A stretch of DNA of 64,000 nucleotides from Nonomuraea gerenzanensis (lineage in GTDB: Bacteria; Actinomycetota; Actinomycetes; Streptosporangiales; Streptosporangiaceae): NCBI RefSeq assembly GCF_020215645.1, contig NZ_CP084058.1:7936001-8000000 (forward strand), read 5' to 3'. Shown here in pieces: positions 20,024-29,271 of this stretch. Within the stretch, counting starts at the first letter, position 1. Each line of letters starts with the position of its first letter. The notes beneath the pieces were generated by a model. That model was not told the DNA's origin. It was given only the letters and a program-made list of their open reading frames with translations, and made no database searches. Made by a program: the position numbers and the translations under genes.

Positions 20024-20257
20024 TCAGCGGCTGCTGTCCTCAGCGTTGTCGAGCCCGAAGCGTGCTCGCAACTCCGTTTCGCGCGCCGCGGCCTCGCCGA
20101 GCGCGTCGGAAGTAAAGTCTCTCACCCTCCGGAGCATCCCCGCCGCGCCGTCGGCCGTGCGGCGGGCGACGTGGTCGGGGTGCAGCGCCTGCAGCCTGCG
20201 CATCACCCAGAGGGCCAGGAACGCGCCGAGCAACAGGTAGAACAGCCTTCTTATCAT
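20024..20257 (-). CDS. DUF6167-like small membrane protein
   Basis: 77 residues: one N-terminal transmembrane helix (IRRLFYLLLGAFLALWVM) and a charged cytoplasmic tail. I recall DUF6167 proteins in this position, between alaS and DUF948 genes, in streptomycetes. The start overlaps the DUF948 stop by 4 nt. Function unknown. Confidence 0.8.
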   Translation of the reverse strand: MIRRLFYLLLGAFLALWVMRRLQALHPDHVARRTADGAAGMLRRVRDFTSDALGEAAARETELRARFGLDNAEDSSR

Positions 20258-20655
20258 CGCACCCGCCCCTGCTCGCGCCGTCTCACGCGGGCCCTGGGCC
20301 GGCTGACGCGGCGGGCCTCGATGGCCCGGCGCACGCCGTAGCCGAGCGCGGACACCTTGACCAGCGGCCCGGTGAAGATCGTCTGCGTGACGGCGCTCAG
20401 CTTGGCCGCGTGCCCGCTGACCTGCTTGACGTCCTTGGCGATGGCTTCCACGGCGACCAGCTGCCTGTTGGTCTCGTTGACCGTGACGCTCAGGTCGTCG
20501 AGCAGCGGCGCGAGGCGGTTGTTCAGGTCGGAGACCGCCTTGCTGGTCTCGGTGAGCAGCCTCGCGAGCTTGACGAGCACCATCGCCATGACGCAGACCA
20601 GGACCACCCAGCCCGTGGCCGCGATCAGCCCGGCGACCTCTCCAGCGGTAAGCAT
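20254..20655 (-). CDS. DUF948-containing membrane protein
   Basis: 133 residues. An N-terminal membrane helix (LIAATGWVVLVCVMAMVLVKLARLL in part, about 9-33) is followed by an amphipathic helical region (SKAVSDLNNRLAPLLDDLSVTVNETN) typical of DUF948, then a basic Arg-rich tail. Such proteins resemble general stress proteins and may act at the membrane. It is cotranscribed with the DUF6167 gene (4-nt overlap) and lies upstream of alaS. Confidence 0.85.
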   Translation of the reverse strand: MLTAGEVAGLIAATGWVVLVCVMAMVLVKLARLLTETSKAVSDLNNRLAPLLDDLSVTVNETNRQLVAVEAIAKDVKQVSGHAAKLSAVTQTIFTGPLVKVSALGYGVRRAIEARRVSRPRARVRRREQGRVR

Positions 20656-20740
20656 CCGCTCATCTCCCTCGTACGCTGGGCCGGAACGGCAAGACCCTAT
20701 CGCGTTCGAGTGACAACGTTAGTGGCGTATGCGGCCTTGA

Positions 20741-21604
20741 TCAGGCTGCCACGTCGGCCCCTGGCACTTCCGTGACCGCGCGCATGAGCCCTCGTGCCGC
20801 CCTGATCTCGGGCGCCACCAGCCGTTCCGGCAGCGCCATGGCCGCCGTGCGCAGCGCCTTGAGCGCCGCGTCCGCCGCGTACCCGGCCGCCCGATGGCCG
20901 CGGCAGCCGTACAGCTGCCTGGCCCACGCGGGCAGCGTCGCGAACGCCAGCGCGCCCACGGCGGGCAGCGAGCCGAGCGCGAGCGGCGGCGCGATGAACG
21001 CCAGCCGGAGCGAGAGCTGCGGGCTGAGGCTGCGGCGCAGCGCGTCGCGCGCCTCCTCGGTGGCCGACAGGTAGGGGCGCATGCCGGCGAAGTAGTCGTC
21101 CAGCTCCCCCGTGTCGCGCGGGACGTCCCCGAGGCCCACGAGGCGGGCGCTGCGACACTGCTCGGCCACGTACGCGTCGCGCTCGGCCGCGCTGAGCGGC
21201 ACGCCGGAGCGCCTGGCCACCTCCAGGTAGGAGGAGACCTCCACGCAGTGCACCCAGCGCAGATTCTCCTCCTCGTTGACCCGGAACAGCGTGCCGGTGT
21301 CGGTGTCGAGGCCGATGAGGCGGGCGTGCACCCGCCGGGCACGCTCGGCCGCGTGCTCGGCCTGCTCCCGGGTGCCGAACGTGCGCACCGCGAGGTAGTC
21401 GCGCTGGCGCCGGAGTCGGGCGCGGGCCACCTCGGGGTCGTCGAGGAGGCAGTTCTGGGCGATGCCGCGGATCGTGCGGGGGTGCAGGGACTGGAGCTGG
21501 AAGGCGCGTACGGCGGCCGGCCAGCCGGGCGTCTCGACGTGCACGCGCCAGGTGATCGACTGTGGGCCGAAAAGGCCGCCGCCGGGGGTAACCGTTGCCT
21601 TCAC
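20741..21604 (-). CDS. Oxygenase MpaB-family / DUF2236 protein
   Basis: 287 residues from GTG 21604. The pattern fits DUF2236/MpaB: ITWRVHVETPGWPAAVRAFQLQSLHP near the N-terminus, RDYLAVRTFGTREQAEHAAERARRVHARL, and LRWVHCVEVSSYLEVARR (histidine likely a haem or metal ligand). YFAGMRPYLSATEEARDAL and a hydrophobic region near 215-240 follow. Members include the latex-clearing protein Lcp and the fungal oxygenase MpaB; most bacterial members have no known substrate. It is not part of the alaS neighbourhood I recall in mycobacteria, so it may be an accessory insertion. Confidence 0.82.
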   Translation of the reverse strand: MKATVTPGGGLFGPQSITWRVHVETPGWPAAVRAFQLQSLHPRTIRGIAQNCLLDDPEVARARLRRQRDYLAVRTFGTREQAEHAAERARRVHARLIGLDTDTGTLFRVNEEENLRWVHCVEVSSYLEVARRSGVPLSAAERDAYVAEQCRSARLVGLGDVPRDTGELDDYFAGMRPYLSATEEARDALRRSLSPQLSLRLAFIAPPLALGSLPAVGALAFATLPAWARQLYGCRGHRAAGYAADAALKALRTAAMALPERLVAPEIRAARGLMRAVTEVPGADVAA

Positions 21605-21680
21605 ATGGTGGTGATTCCCCGCGATCGCCTACTTAGTACGACTTTGCACGATTCGACGGCGAAGCAGACGCAGGCCCAGA

Positions 21681-22430
21681 TCACGGCAGGCGGGCGTAGG
21701 CACGCACCGGGACTCGGCCGACGCCCAGCACGCGCGGCGGCGCGGCCGTGAACAGCGCGCCGGTCGGCGGGAGCTGCTCCAGGCCGGTCAGCCGCTCGAC
21801 GACGGGCACGCCGCCGGCGAGCAGCGCCTGCCGTGCGGGGCGCGCCTCGTGGGCGCAGTCGTCGAGGCCGTCGGCGTCGGTGCCGACCAGCACCGCCCCG
21901 TGCTCGACGAGCCAGGTGGCCGCCTCCGGGGCCAGGCAGTGGCCCTCGCGTACGCCGGTGTGCAGCAGCACGGCGTGGCCGCGTACGTCGAAGGGGGCCA
22001 GCGAGCCGACCCCGACGGGGGTGCGCCGCGCGCCCGTCACCCGCACGACCACGGCGGGCAGGTCCACCGAGCGGGACAGCTCCACGGCGCCCAGGTCGCC
22101 GGCGGGGGCCTCCAGGTAGGTGCCGCCCTCCTTGGGCGGGTGGCTGAGCTCGGCCAGCCGCCCCCGGCCGCCGCCGGCCGCGGGCGGGCCGCTGCGGCGC
22201 GGGTCGGACGGGCCGCCTCTGGTGCCCTTGTGCGCCTCGGGGAAGACGCGCACGCCGGCCAGCTCGACGGTGTCGGTCATGAGCAGGCCGAGCGAGGCCA
22301 CGAACAGCTCGGCGATGTCGGCTTCGGAGGCGTCGGGGCCGGGCAGGTCCACCCGGAAGCCGTGCACGGTCAGGTCGCCGCCGTTGCTGAAGGCGATGCG
22401 GGCGTCGAAGCAGGCGCGGTACTCGGTCAT
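21681..22430 (-). CDS. Cyclase-family (KynB-like) protein, shortened
   Basis: 249 residues from ATG 22430. The N-terminal ~70 residues (FSNGGDLTVHGFRVDLPGPD, LFVASLGLLMTDTVEL) form an extra domain I associate with some actinobacterial cyclase-family proteins. The C-terminal part has cyclase features: RLAELSH, GGTYLEAPAG, VLLHTGV, HCLAPEAATWLVEHGAVLVG and LFTAAPPRVLGVGRVPVRAYARL. Between RLAELSH and GGTYLEAP only four residues remain, where I expect about 45-50. The HxGTHxDxP metal motif of kynurenine formamidases is not intact. It may therefore be inactive or altered. Fold identification is fairly secure; activity is not. Confidence 0.7.
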   Translation of the reverse strand: MTEYRACFDARIAFSNGGDLTVHGFRVDLPGPDASEADIAELFVASLGLLMTDTVELAGVRVFPEAHKGTRGGPSDPRRSGPPAAGGGRGRLAELSHPPKEGGTYLEAPAGDLGAVELSRSVDLPAVVVRVTGARRTPVGVGSLAPFDVRGHAVLLHTGVREGHCLAPEAATWLVEHGAVLVGTDADGLDDCAHEARPARQALLAGGVPVVERLTGLEQLPPTGALFTAAPPRVLGVGRVPVRAYARLP

Positions 22431-22452
22431 CTCGCGATCAACCTATCGCGGG

Positions 22453-23754
22453 TCAGGGCTTGCGGAGGAAGTCGCGGATCTTCGCCCAGCGCTCGGCCAC
22501 CGGCCCTTCGGCCCCGTGCCGGGTGGGCTCGTAGTAGCGCCGCTCGCGCACCTGCTCGGGCGCGTAGTCCTGGCGCACCAGCCCGTGCTCGTAGTCGTGC
22601 GGGTACTTGTAGCCGTCGCCGTGCCCGAGCTTGGCGGCACCGGAGTAGTGGGCGTCGCGCAGGTGGCCGGGCACCTGCCCGATCAGGCCCTTGCGGACGT
22701 CGCCGATGGCCGCGCCGATGGCCTTGACCACGGCGTTGGACTTGGGGGCCATGGCGCAGTGGATCACGGCGTGCGCGAGGTTGATCTGCCCCTCGGGCAG
22801 CCCGATGAGCTGCACCGCCTGCGCCGCCGCCACGGCCGTCTGCAGGCAGGTCGGGTCGGCCATGCCGACGTCCTCGGAGGCGAAGATGACGATGCGGCGG
22901 GCGATGAAGCGCGGGTCCTCGCCGGCCTCGATCATGCGGGCCAGGTAGTGCAGCGCGGCGTCGGCGTCGGAGCCGCGCATCGACTTGATGAACGCGCTGA
23001 TCACGTCGTAGTGCTGGTCGCCCTGCCGGTCGTAGCGGACGGCCGCCTTGTCGACGGCCTTCTCCACCACCTCGACCGTGATGTCGTCGGCCAGCAGCGC
23101 CGCCGCCTCCAGGTAGGTCAGCGACCGGCGCGCGTCGCCGCCCGCCAGGCGCACCAGGTGCTCCAGCGCCTCGGGGGCGAGGGTGGCCCGGCCGGCCAGG
23201 CCGCGCGGGTCGGCCACGGCACGCCGCAGGACGGCGCGCACGTCGTCGTCGGTCAGGGACTCCAGCGTGAGCAGCAGCGAGCGCGACAGCAGCGGCGAGA
23301 TGACCGAGAAGAACGGGTTTTCCGTGGTGGCGCCGATGAAGGTGACCCAGCGGTTCTCCACGGCGGGCAGCAGGGCGTCCTGCTGGGCCTTGTTGAAGCG
23401 GTGCACCTCGTCGACGAACAGCACCGTCTGCCGCCCCGTCATGCCGAGCTCGCGGCGCGCGTTGTCGATGGCGGCGCGCACGTCCTTGACGCCCGCGGAC
23501 ACGGCGGAGATCTCCACGAAGCGGCGCTTGGTGACATTGGAGACGACGTAGGCCAGCGTGGTCTTGCCGGTGCCGGGCGGGCCCCAGAGGAACAGCGACA
23601 TGGGAGCCTCGCTCTCGACCAGGCGCCGCAGCGGGGTGCCGGAGCCCAGCAGGTGCCGCTGGCCGATCACCTCGTCGAGCGTGCGCGGGCGCATGCGCAC
23701 CGCGAGGGGCTGCGGGGTGGCCTCCTCAGCCGCCGAGTCGAACAGGCTATCCAC
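22453..23754 (-). CDS. rarA: Replication-associated recombination protein A (MgsA)
   Basis: 433 residues from GTG 23754. AAA+ ATPase: Walker [12 protein letters not shown] (about 54-64), Walker [12 protein letters not shown] (about 117), sensor 1 [11 protein letters not shown], and arginine-finger region [14 protein letters not shown]. The MgsA C-terminal domain has [27 protein letters not shown], the [13 protein letters not shown] signature and a C-terminal [18 protein letters not shown]. RarA acts at stalled replication forks. From memory it lies near alaS in Mycobacterium too. Confidence 0.97.
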   Translation of the reverse strand: MDSLFDSAAEEATPQPLAVRMRPRTLDEVIGQRHLLGSGTPLRRLVESEAPMSLFLWGPPGTGKTTLAYVVSNVTKRRFVEISAVSAGVKDVRAAIDNARRELGMTGRQTVLFVDEVHRFNKAQQDALLPAVENRWVTFIGATTENPFFSVISPLLSRSLLLTLESLTDDDVRAVLRRAVADPRGLAGRATLAPEALEHLVRLAGGDARRSLTYLEAAALLADDITVEVVEKAVDKAAVRYDRQGDQHYDVISAFIKSMRGSDADAALHYLARMIEAGEDPRFIARRIVIFASEDVGMADPTCLQTAVAAAQAVQLIGLPEGQINLAHAVIHCAMAPKSNAVVKAIGAAIGDVRKGLIGQVPGHLRDAHYSGAAKLGHGDGYKYPHDYEHGLVRQDYAPEQVRERRYYEPTRHGAEGPVAERWAKIRDFLRKP

Positions 23755-23794
23755 AACGCGAGATTACACGGTGCGGCGCGCCCGACGGTCCGCG

Positions 23795-24274
23795 TCAGGA
23801 CCACACGGCTCTGGCCCCCGAGTCGCCGGCCTGGAAGACGTAGTAGCCGCAGACCGCCGCCAGCACCACCGTCAGCGCGGACAGGATCACGGTGACGGTG
23901 CTGCCGAAGCGGTCGCGGCCGACGGAGTCGCGGGCGGGGCGGGTGGCGTAGACCAGCAGCAGGGCGACGGCGCCGAGCCCGAGCACCGACATCAGCAGCG
24001 GGGTGGCGAAGCTCTCGTGCGCCGAGATGCGGGCGGCCATCTCGCCCTCCGCCGTGCTGAAGCGGGCCGCCTTGAGGCTCTCCCCGCTCTGCCTGGCCGC
24101 GAAGACCGCCGCCGGCGCGGCCAGACTGAGCAGCACCACGGCCCAGGCGAGGTTCGCGCGCCGGCGCGGCAGCAGCGCGTGCGCGATCGCGACCAGCACG
24201 AGCAGCGGGGTCAGCACCACGGCGAAGTGAATGATCAGGGGGTGGGCCGGCAGGCCCATGATCTCGTCGAACAT
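23795..24274 (-). CDS. DUF2231 membrane protein
   Basis: 159 residues from ATG 24274 (GGAGG upstream). It starts with the DUF2231 signature GLPAHPLIIHFAVVLTPLLVL, with conserved histidines, and has four hydrophobic segments (about 13-33, 40-60, 90-110 and 125-147). Members are predicted membrane proteins, some linked to haem or redox processes. Function unknown. It is divergent from the first cyclophilin gene, sharing a 170-nt promoter region. Confidence 0.88.
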   Translation of the reverse strand: MFDEIMGLPAHPLIIHFAVVLTPLLVLVAIAHALLPRRRANLAWAVVLLSLAAPAAVFAARQSGESLKAARFSTAEGEMAARISAHESFATPLLMSVLGLGAVALLLVYATRPARDSVGRDRFGSTVTVILSALTVVLAAVCGYYVFQAGDSGARAVWS

Positions 24275-24444
24275 GGAACGCCTCCTCAGTGCTCATTTCA
24301 ACTACGTTTGCCGACACCATAAGGTTCGCTACCACAACAGTCGCAGTCTGCGGCTTTCGCCACTTACGTCCGTCACATATCGGAGGCCGGTAGCATGCGC
24401 GGAGTTGTTTGGTCATGCCTTGGCAAAGACGAGAGGACATAGCG

Positions 24445-25359
24445 GTGAGCGGCGACGACCGCCAGAACGAAGAGGACCGCCAGAAAGAGCTGGCGCGGGA
24501 GCATAAGGAACGGCAGGCGAAGCGCGCCGCCGAGCAGAGCGCCAAGTCGAGGCGGAACACGTTCATCGGCGCGGCTGTGGCCGTCGTCGTGGTCGCGGGC
24601 GGCATCTTCGCGGCGACCACCCTGGTCAACAACGACTCCGGGGAGGCGGCGGCGCAGAGCAGCGCCTCGCCCAGCGCCTCGGCGTCGCCGTCGGCATCGG
24701 CGTCCATCCCCGTGCCGTCCACGAGCCCATCGAAGGCCGCCCCCGTGAGCTGCACCTACAAGCGGGAAACCTCGGTGCCGAACAAGTTCGTGGGCCTGCC
24801 GGGCAAGAAGCCGAACATGAAGCTGAAGAAGATGACGATCGAGCTGAACCGCGGCACGGTCGTCGTCGACCTCATGACGGACATGGCGCCCTGCACGGTC
24901 AACTCGCTGAACTTCCTGGCGAAGAAGAAGTTCTACGACAACATGAAGTGCCACCGCCTGGTCACGCCCGACGTGTCCGGCGTGCACATGCTGCAGTGCG
25001 GCGACCCGCTGGCCAAGGCCGACGGCAAGAACCCGACGGACGGCCAGGGCACGGCCGGGTACGTCTACGCCGACGAGAACTTCGAGATCCCGCTCGGCAA
25101 GGGCGTGGTGTTCATGACGCAGCCGGGTGACGCGGCGGGCCAGAACAACAGCCAGTTCGCGATCTCGCTGTCGGACGAGAACGTGCAGATCGGCGACGGC
25201 TACTCGGTCGTCGGCATGGTCAGCGAGGGCATGGACATGCTCGTCGGCCTGGCCTCCAGCGGCAAGGACCTGATCGTCAACGAGGCCGACATCACGGGCG
25301 ACGGCGGCACCACCGTGCCGAAGAACCCGGTGATCATCAAGCGGATCACGTTCTCCTGA
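24445..25359 (+). CDS. Membrane-anchored cyclophilin-type PPIase, copy 1
   Basis: 304 residues from GTG 24445 (GAGGA upstream). A charged N-terminus (KELAREHKERQAKRAAEQ) precedes one membrane helix (about 37-57) and an Ala/Ser/Pro linker (about 65-95). The cyclophilin domain (about 115-300) sits outside the membrane. Catalytic-site motifs: KFYDNMKCHRLV with the Arg, HMLQCGDP with the Gln, and NNSQFAIS. It is more diverged than the second copy at 29272, for example VVFMTQPGDAAGQNN. It likely helps fold exported proteins. A strong bidirectional terminator separates it from aspS. Confidence 0.92.
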   Translation: MSGDDRQNEEDRQKELAREHKERQAKRAAEQSAKSRRNTFIGAAVAVVVVAGGIFAATTLVNNDSGEAAAQSSASPSASASPSASASIPVPSTSPSKAAPVSCTYKRETSVPNKFVGLPGKKPNMKLKKMTIELNRGTVVVDLMTDMAPCTVNSLNFLAKKKFYDNMKCHRLVTPDVSGVHMLQCGDPLAKADGKNPTDGQGTAGYVYADENFEIPLGKGVVFMTQPGDAAGQNNSQFAISLSDENVQIGDGYSVVGMVSEGMDMLVGLASSGKDLIVNEADITGDGGTTVPKNPVIIKRITFS

Positions 25360-25376
25360 CGCGACGCGCACACAGG

Positions 25377-25405
25377 AAGGGCCGGGGCGAGGCGCCCCGG
25401 CCCTT
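25377..25405. terminator. Bidirectional terminator between PPIase and aspS
   Basis: AAGGGCCGGGGCG (25377-25389) pairs perfectly over 13 bp with 25393-25405 across an AGG loop, between converging genes. Short A and T flanks suit both directions. Confidence 0.88.
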
Positions 25406-25416
25406 CGTCATGACCG

Positions 25417-27153
25417 CTAGACCTCGGACTTGGGCTTGGCGTCCACGCCCGCTTCCTTGCGCTGGTCGGCCGTGATCGGCGTCGGCGCGCCCGTGAGCGG
25501 GTCGAAGCCGGAGGCCGTCTTCGGGAACGCGATCACGTCGCGGATCGAGTCACCGCCGGACAGCAGCATGCAGATCCGGTCCCAGCCGTAGGCGATGCCG
25601 CCGTGCGGCGGCGGGCCGTACTTGAACGCCTCCAGCAGGAAGCCGAACTTGCTCTCCGCCTCCTCCTTGGAGATGCCGAGCACGTCGAACACGCGCTGCT
25701 GCATCTCGGCCCGGTGGATACGGATGGAGCCGCCGCCGATCTCCATGCCGTTGCAGACCATGTCGTAGGCGTAGGCCAGAGCCTCGCCCGGGTGGTCCTG
25801 GAAGTTGTCGGCCCACTCCGGCTTCGGGCCGGTGAACGGGTGGTGCACGGCCGTCCAGCCGCCTTCGCCGTCCTCCTCGAACATGGGGGCGTCGACGACC
25901 CACAGGAACGACCACTGCGACTCGTCGATGAGGCCGCAGCGCCGCCCGATCTCCAGACGGGCCGCGCCCAGCAGGTCGCGGGAGGCGCTCCTGGCGCCGG
26001 CGGCGAAGAAGATCGCGTCGCCCGGCTGCGCGCCCACCTTGGCGGCCAGGCCGGACAGCTCCTCCTCCGACAGGTTCTTGGCGACCGGGCCGCCGAGCGT
26101 GCCGTCCTCCTGGACCAGGACGTACGCCAGGCCCTTGGCGCCGCGCGAGCGCGCCCACTCCTGCCAGCCGTCGAGCTCCTTGCGGGTCTGCGAGGCCCCG
26201 CCCGGCATGACGACGGCGCCCACGTAGTCGGCCTGGAAGACACGGAAGGTGGTGCCGGCGAAGTACTCCGTCATCTCGACCAGCTCCTGGCCGAAGCGCA
26301 GGTCCGGCTTGTCGGAGCCGTAGCGGGCCATGGCGTCGGCGTAGGTCATGCGCGGCAGCGGGGTCGGCAGCTCGTAGCCCACGATCTCCCGCCACAGCCG
26401 GCCGATCAGCTTCTCGCCGACCTCGATGACGTCCTCCTGGTCCACGAAGGACATCTCGACGTCGATCTGCGTGAACTCCGGCTGCCGGTCGGCCCGCAGG
26501 TCCTCGTCGCGGTAGCACTTGGCGAGCTGGTAGTAGCGCTCCAGGCCGGCCACCTGGAGGAGCTGCTTGAACAGCTGGGGCGACTGCGGCAGCGCGTACC
26601 AGTTGCCGGGCTGCAGGCGCACCGGCACCAGGAAGTCACGCGCGCCCTCGGGCGTGGAGCGGGTCAGCGTCGGCGTCTCGACGTAGACGAAGCCCAGCTC
26701 GTGCATCACCTCGTTGGCCAGGTAGGTGGCCTTGGAGCGGGTGCGCATCGCGCCGGCGACCTGCTGGCGGCGGATGTCGAGGTAGCGGTACTTCAGCCGC
26801 GCCTCCTCCGACACCCCCACGTTGCCCTCGATGGGGAACGGCAGCGGCGCGGACTCGCTCAGCACCTCGACCCGCTCGGCCACCACCTCGATCGCACCCG
26901 TCGGCAGCTCGGGGTTCTCGTTGCCCTCGGGGCGCACCCTGACCTGGCCGGTGACCTGCACGCAGTATTCGGCGCGCAGGTCGTGGGCGTGGTCCTCCTC
27001 GCGGAAGACCACCTGCGCCGAGCCGGAGGCGTCACGCAGGTCGATGAAGACGACGCCGCCGTGGTCACGGCGGCGGGCCACCCATCCTGCGAGCGTCACC
27101 TGCTGCCCGGCGTGCTCCTCACGGAGCGACCCGGCGGTATGCGTGCGGATCAC
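25417..27153 (-). CDS. aspS: Aspartate-tRNA ligase (bacterial type)
   Basis: 578 residues from GTG 27153. The OB-fold anticodon domain (about 1-110; [23 protein letters not shown]) is followed by the class II core with motif 1 in the FVYVETPTL region, motif 2 in [20 protein letters not shown], the bacterial GAD insertion domain (about 290-410), and motif 3 in [16 protein letters not shown]. Whether it is discriminating (Asp only) or also charges tRNA-Asn cannot be decided here. A 16-codon mini-ORF with GTGA overlaps at both ends links hisS to this gene. Confidence 0.98.
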   Translation of the reverse strand: MIRTHTAGSLREEHAGQQVTLAGWVARRRDHGGVVFIDLRDASGSAQVVFREEDHAHDLRAEYCVQVTGQVRVRPEGNENPELPTGAIEVVAERVEVLSESAPLPFPIEGNVGVSEEARLKYRYLDIRRQQVAGAMRTRSKATYLANEVMHELGFVYVETPTLTRSTPEGARDFLVPVRLQPGNWYALPQSPQLFKQLLQVAGLERYYQLAKCYRDEDLRADRQPEFTQIDVEMSFVDQEDVIEVGEKLIGRLWREIVGYELPTPLPRMTYADAMARYGSDKPDLRFGQELVEMTEYFAGTTFRVFQADYVGAVVMPGGASQTRKELDGWQEWARSRGAKGLAYVLVQEDGTLGGPVAKNLSEEELSGLAAKVGAQPGDAIFFAAGARSASRDLLGAARLEIGRRCGLIDESQWSFLWVVDAPMFEEDGEGGWTAVHHPFTGPKPEWADNFQDHPGEALAYAYDMVCNGMEIGGGSIRIHRAEMQQRVFDVLGISKEEAESKFGFLLEAFKYGPPPHGGIAYGWDRICMLLSGGDSIRDVIAFPKTASGFDPLTGAPTPITADQRKEAGVDAKPKSEV

Positions 27154-27200
27154 TGCACAATCCCTTCGTACGGATAGGGGGAGAAGGGCGAGCCGATCAC
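27150..27200 (-). other. Coupling mini-ORF between hisS and aspS
   Basis: GTG at 27200 overlaps the hisS stop as GTGA; 16 codons follow ([16 protein letters not shown]) and end in TGA 27152-27150, which overlaps the aspS GTG start, again as GTGA. The sequence GTGCAGTGATC occurs exactly at both ends (27205-27195 and 27158-27148), each preceded by a GAAGG-type site. That suggests a duplicated initiation region. Translation of the peptide is not shown. Confidence 0.45.
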
Positions 27201-28453
27201 TGCACCTTCTCCTTCAAGACGTCGACGACCTTGGCCAGCGGCACCTCGGACTGCTCGGCGGTGGCCAGGTCCTTCACTTGCACGGCACCGGCCGCGAGGT
27301 CGCGCTCGCCGAGGATCAGCGCGAAGCGGGCGCCGGAACGGTCGGCCCCCTTCATCGCCCCCTTGAGCCCCTTGCCGCCGAAAGCCATGTCGGCGGCGAC
27401 TCCGGCCGCGCGCAGCTCGCTCAGGAGCTTGAACATCGCCCGCGCCGCCTCGTCGCCCAGCGCCACACCGTACACCTCGCAGCGGGCCGGGACATCGAGA
27501 GTCACACCTTCGCGCTCCAGGGCGATGACGGTGCGGTCGAGGCCGAGCCCGAAGCCGATGCCGGGCAGCCGCGGCCCGCCGATGGCCTCCGACAGGCCGT
27601 CGTAGCGGCCGCCGCCGCCGATGCCCGACTGGGCGCCCAGCAGCGGGTGGTCGAACTCGAACGTGGTGCGCGTGTAGTAGTCGAGGCCGCGCACCAGCCG
27701 GGGCTGGTCCTCCCACGGGATGCCCAGGTCGGCCAGGAGCCGCTTGACGCGGTCGTGGTAGGCCCGGCAGTCGGCGCACAGGTGGTCGCCGATCAGGGGC
27801 GCGTCGTCGAGCTGCGCGCGGACCTCGGGGCGCTTGTCGTCGAGCACCCGCAGCGGGTTGACCTCGATGCGGGCGCGGGTGGCTTCGTCGAGGTCCAGCC
27901 CGCGCAGGAACTCCTGCAGGCGGGCGCGGTAGACCGGGCGGCACTCGGCGCAGCCGAGCGAGTTGAGCAGCAGCCGGACCTGGGTCAGGCCGAGCGAGGT
28001 GTACCAGCTCCAGGCCAGCGCGATGGTCTCGGCGTCCACCGCCGGGTCCTCGCTGCCGATGGCCTCCAGGTCGAGCTGGTAGAACTGGCGGTAGCGGCCC
28101 TCCTGCGGCGCCTCGGCGCGGAAGACCGGCCCGTCGGTCCACACCTTGACCGGGAGCTGGCCGCGGTGCAGGCCGTACTCCAGGACCGCGCGCAGCACGC
28201 CCGCGGTGAACTCCGGGCGCAGCGTCAGCGACCTGCCGCCGCGGTCGGTGAAGGTGTACATCTCCTTGCTGACGACGTCGGTCGACTCGCCGACGCCCCG
28301 TGCGAACAGCTGGGTGTCCTCGAAGACCGCGGTCTCGAGGTAGGAGTAGCCCGCACGCCTGGCCGTCTCCGCGAACGCCCCGCGGATCGCGTAGAACGTC
28401 GACGCCTGCGGTGGGACGTACTCCTTGACGCCTTTGGGTGCTTGGAAAGTCAT
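27197..28453 (-). CDS. hisS: Histidine-tRNA ligase
   Basis: 418 residues. Class II core: [11 protein letters not shown] at the N-terminus, motif 1 around [17 protein letters not shown], motif 2 in [21 protein letters not shown], the His-specific [12 protein letters not shown] (about 262) and GGGRYDGL motif 3 region. An anticodon-binding domain (about 320-418) follows. ATG 28453 overlaps the upstream metallohydrolase stop by one base (TAATG). It charges tRNA-His. Confidence 0.98.
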   Translation of the reverse strand: MTFQAPKGVKEYVPPQASTFYAIRGAFAETARRAGYSYLETAVFEDTQLFARGVGESTDVVSKEMYTFTDRGGRSLTLRPEFTAGVLRAVLEYGLHRGQLPVKVWTDGPVFRAEAPQEGRYRQFYQLDLEAIGSEDPAVDAETIALAWSWYTSLGLTQVRLLLNSLGCAECRPVYRARLQEFLRGLDLDEATRARIEVNPLRVLDDKRPEVRAQLDDAPLIGDHLCADCRAYHDRVKRLLADLGIPWEDQPRLVRGLDYYTRTTFEFDHPLLGAQSGIGGGGRYDGLSEAIGGPRLPGIGFGLGLDRTVIALEREGVTLDVPARCEVYGVALGDEAARAMFKLLSELRAAGVAADMAFGGKGLKGAMKGADRSGARFALILGERDLAAGAVQVKDLATAEQSEVPLAKVVDVLKEKVQ

Positions 28454-29133
28454 TAGATCCCTCGTGTGGGACCGGCGTGCGGCGCTGCTTCCTTGAGGTA
28501 CGGATTGGTCGCGCGCTCGCGGCCGATCGTGGTCTGTGGTCCGTGGCCCGGCAGGACGACCGTATCGTCAGGCAGCGGCAGACACTTGGTAGCCAGGCTG
28601 CGCAGAATCGTCGGGTAGTCGCCGCCGGGAAGATCGGAGCGGCCGATGGAGCCGGCGAACAGCAGGTCGCCCGAGAACATGATCTCGTCGTCGGGCAGCC
28701 GGAAACTCACCGACCCCCTGGTATGGCCGGGCGTGTGGTCGACCACGAGCTCCAGGCCGGCGAGCCGCAGCACGGCGCCGTCGGACAGCTCGCGCACGTC
28801 GTCGGGCTCGCTCAGCGTGATGCCGCCGAACAGCGAGGCGCTGGTGTCGGACCAGCCCGCGGCGGGGTCGCTCAGCAGGTGGCGGTCGTCGGGGTGGATC
28901 CACGCGGGCACGTCGCGCGCGCCGCACACGGGGGCGACGGACCAGACGTGGTCGAGGTGACCGTGGGTGAGCAGGACGGCGACGGGCTTGAGCCGGTGCT
29001 CGCGCAGCAGCTCCTCCACGCCCTCCGTCGCGTCCTGACCTGGATCGACGATCACGCACTCCTCGCCGGCCGCGGGCGCGACGACGTAACAATTGGTCTG
29101 GAAGGCCCCTGCGGGGAAGCCTGCGATGAGCAT
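28453..29133 (-). CDS. MBL-fold metallohydrolase, glyoxalase II-like
   Basis: 226 residues from ATG 29133. Metallo-beta-lactamase fold with [13 protein letters not shown] (HxHxDH), [28 protein letters not shown] and [14 protein letters not shown], the full set of metal ligands for a binuclear site. Proteins of this subgroup hydrolyse thioesters such as S-lactoylglutathione or bacillithiol/mycothiol adducts; the substrate is not clear. From memory it neighbours hisS in Mycobacterium as well (Rv2581c type). It is divergent from the second cyclophilin gene. Confidence 0.93.
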   Translation of the reverse strand: MLIAGFPAGAFQTNCYVVAPAAGEECVIVDPGQDATEGVEELLREHRLKPVAVLLTHGHLDHVWSVAPVCGARDVPAWIHPDDRHLLSDPAAGWSDTSASLFGGITLSEPDDVRELSDGAVLRLAGLELVVDHTPGHTRGSVSFRLPDDEIMFSGDLLFAGSIGRSDLPGGDYPTILRSLATKCLPLPDDTVVLPGHGPQTTIGRERATNPYLKEAAPHAGPTRGI

Positions 29134-29271
29134 CTGCCTCAGGTGATCTCGTCGAAAAGCCAATGGGAATGTAACCGAAGGGTACCGGTGCGGGTCGCCG
29201 GGCTGCGAATCATTACCCGTTGGCCGATACGATTCGCCCACCTCAGTTGATTGACTATGGGAGGCAAAGCG

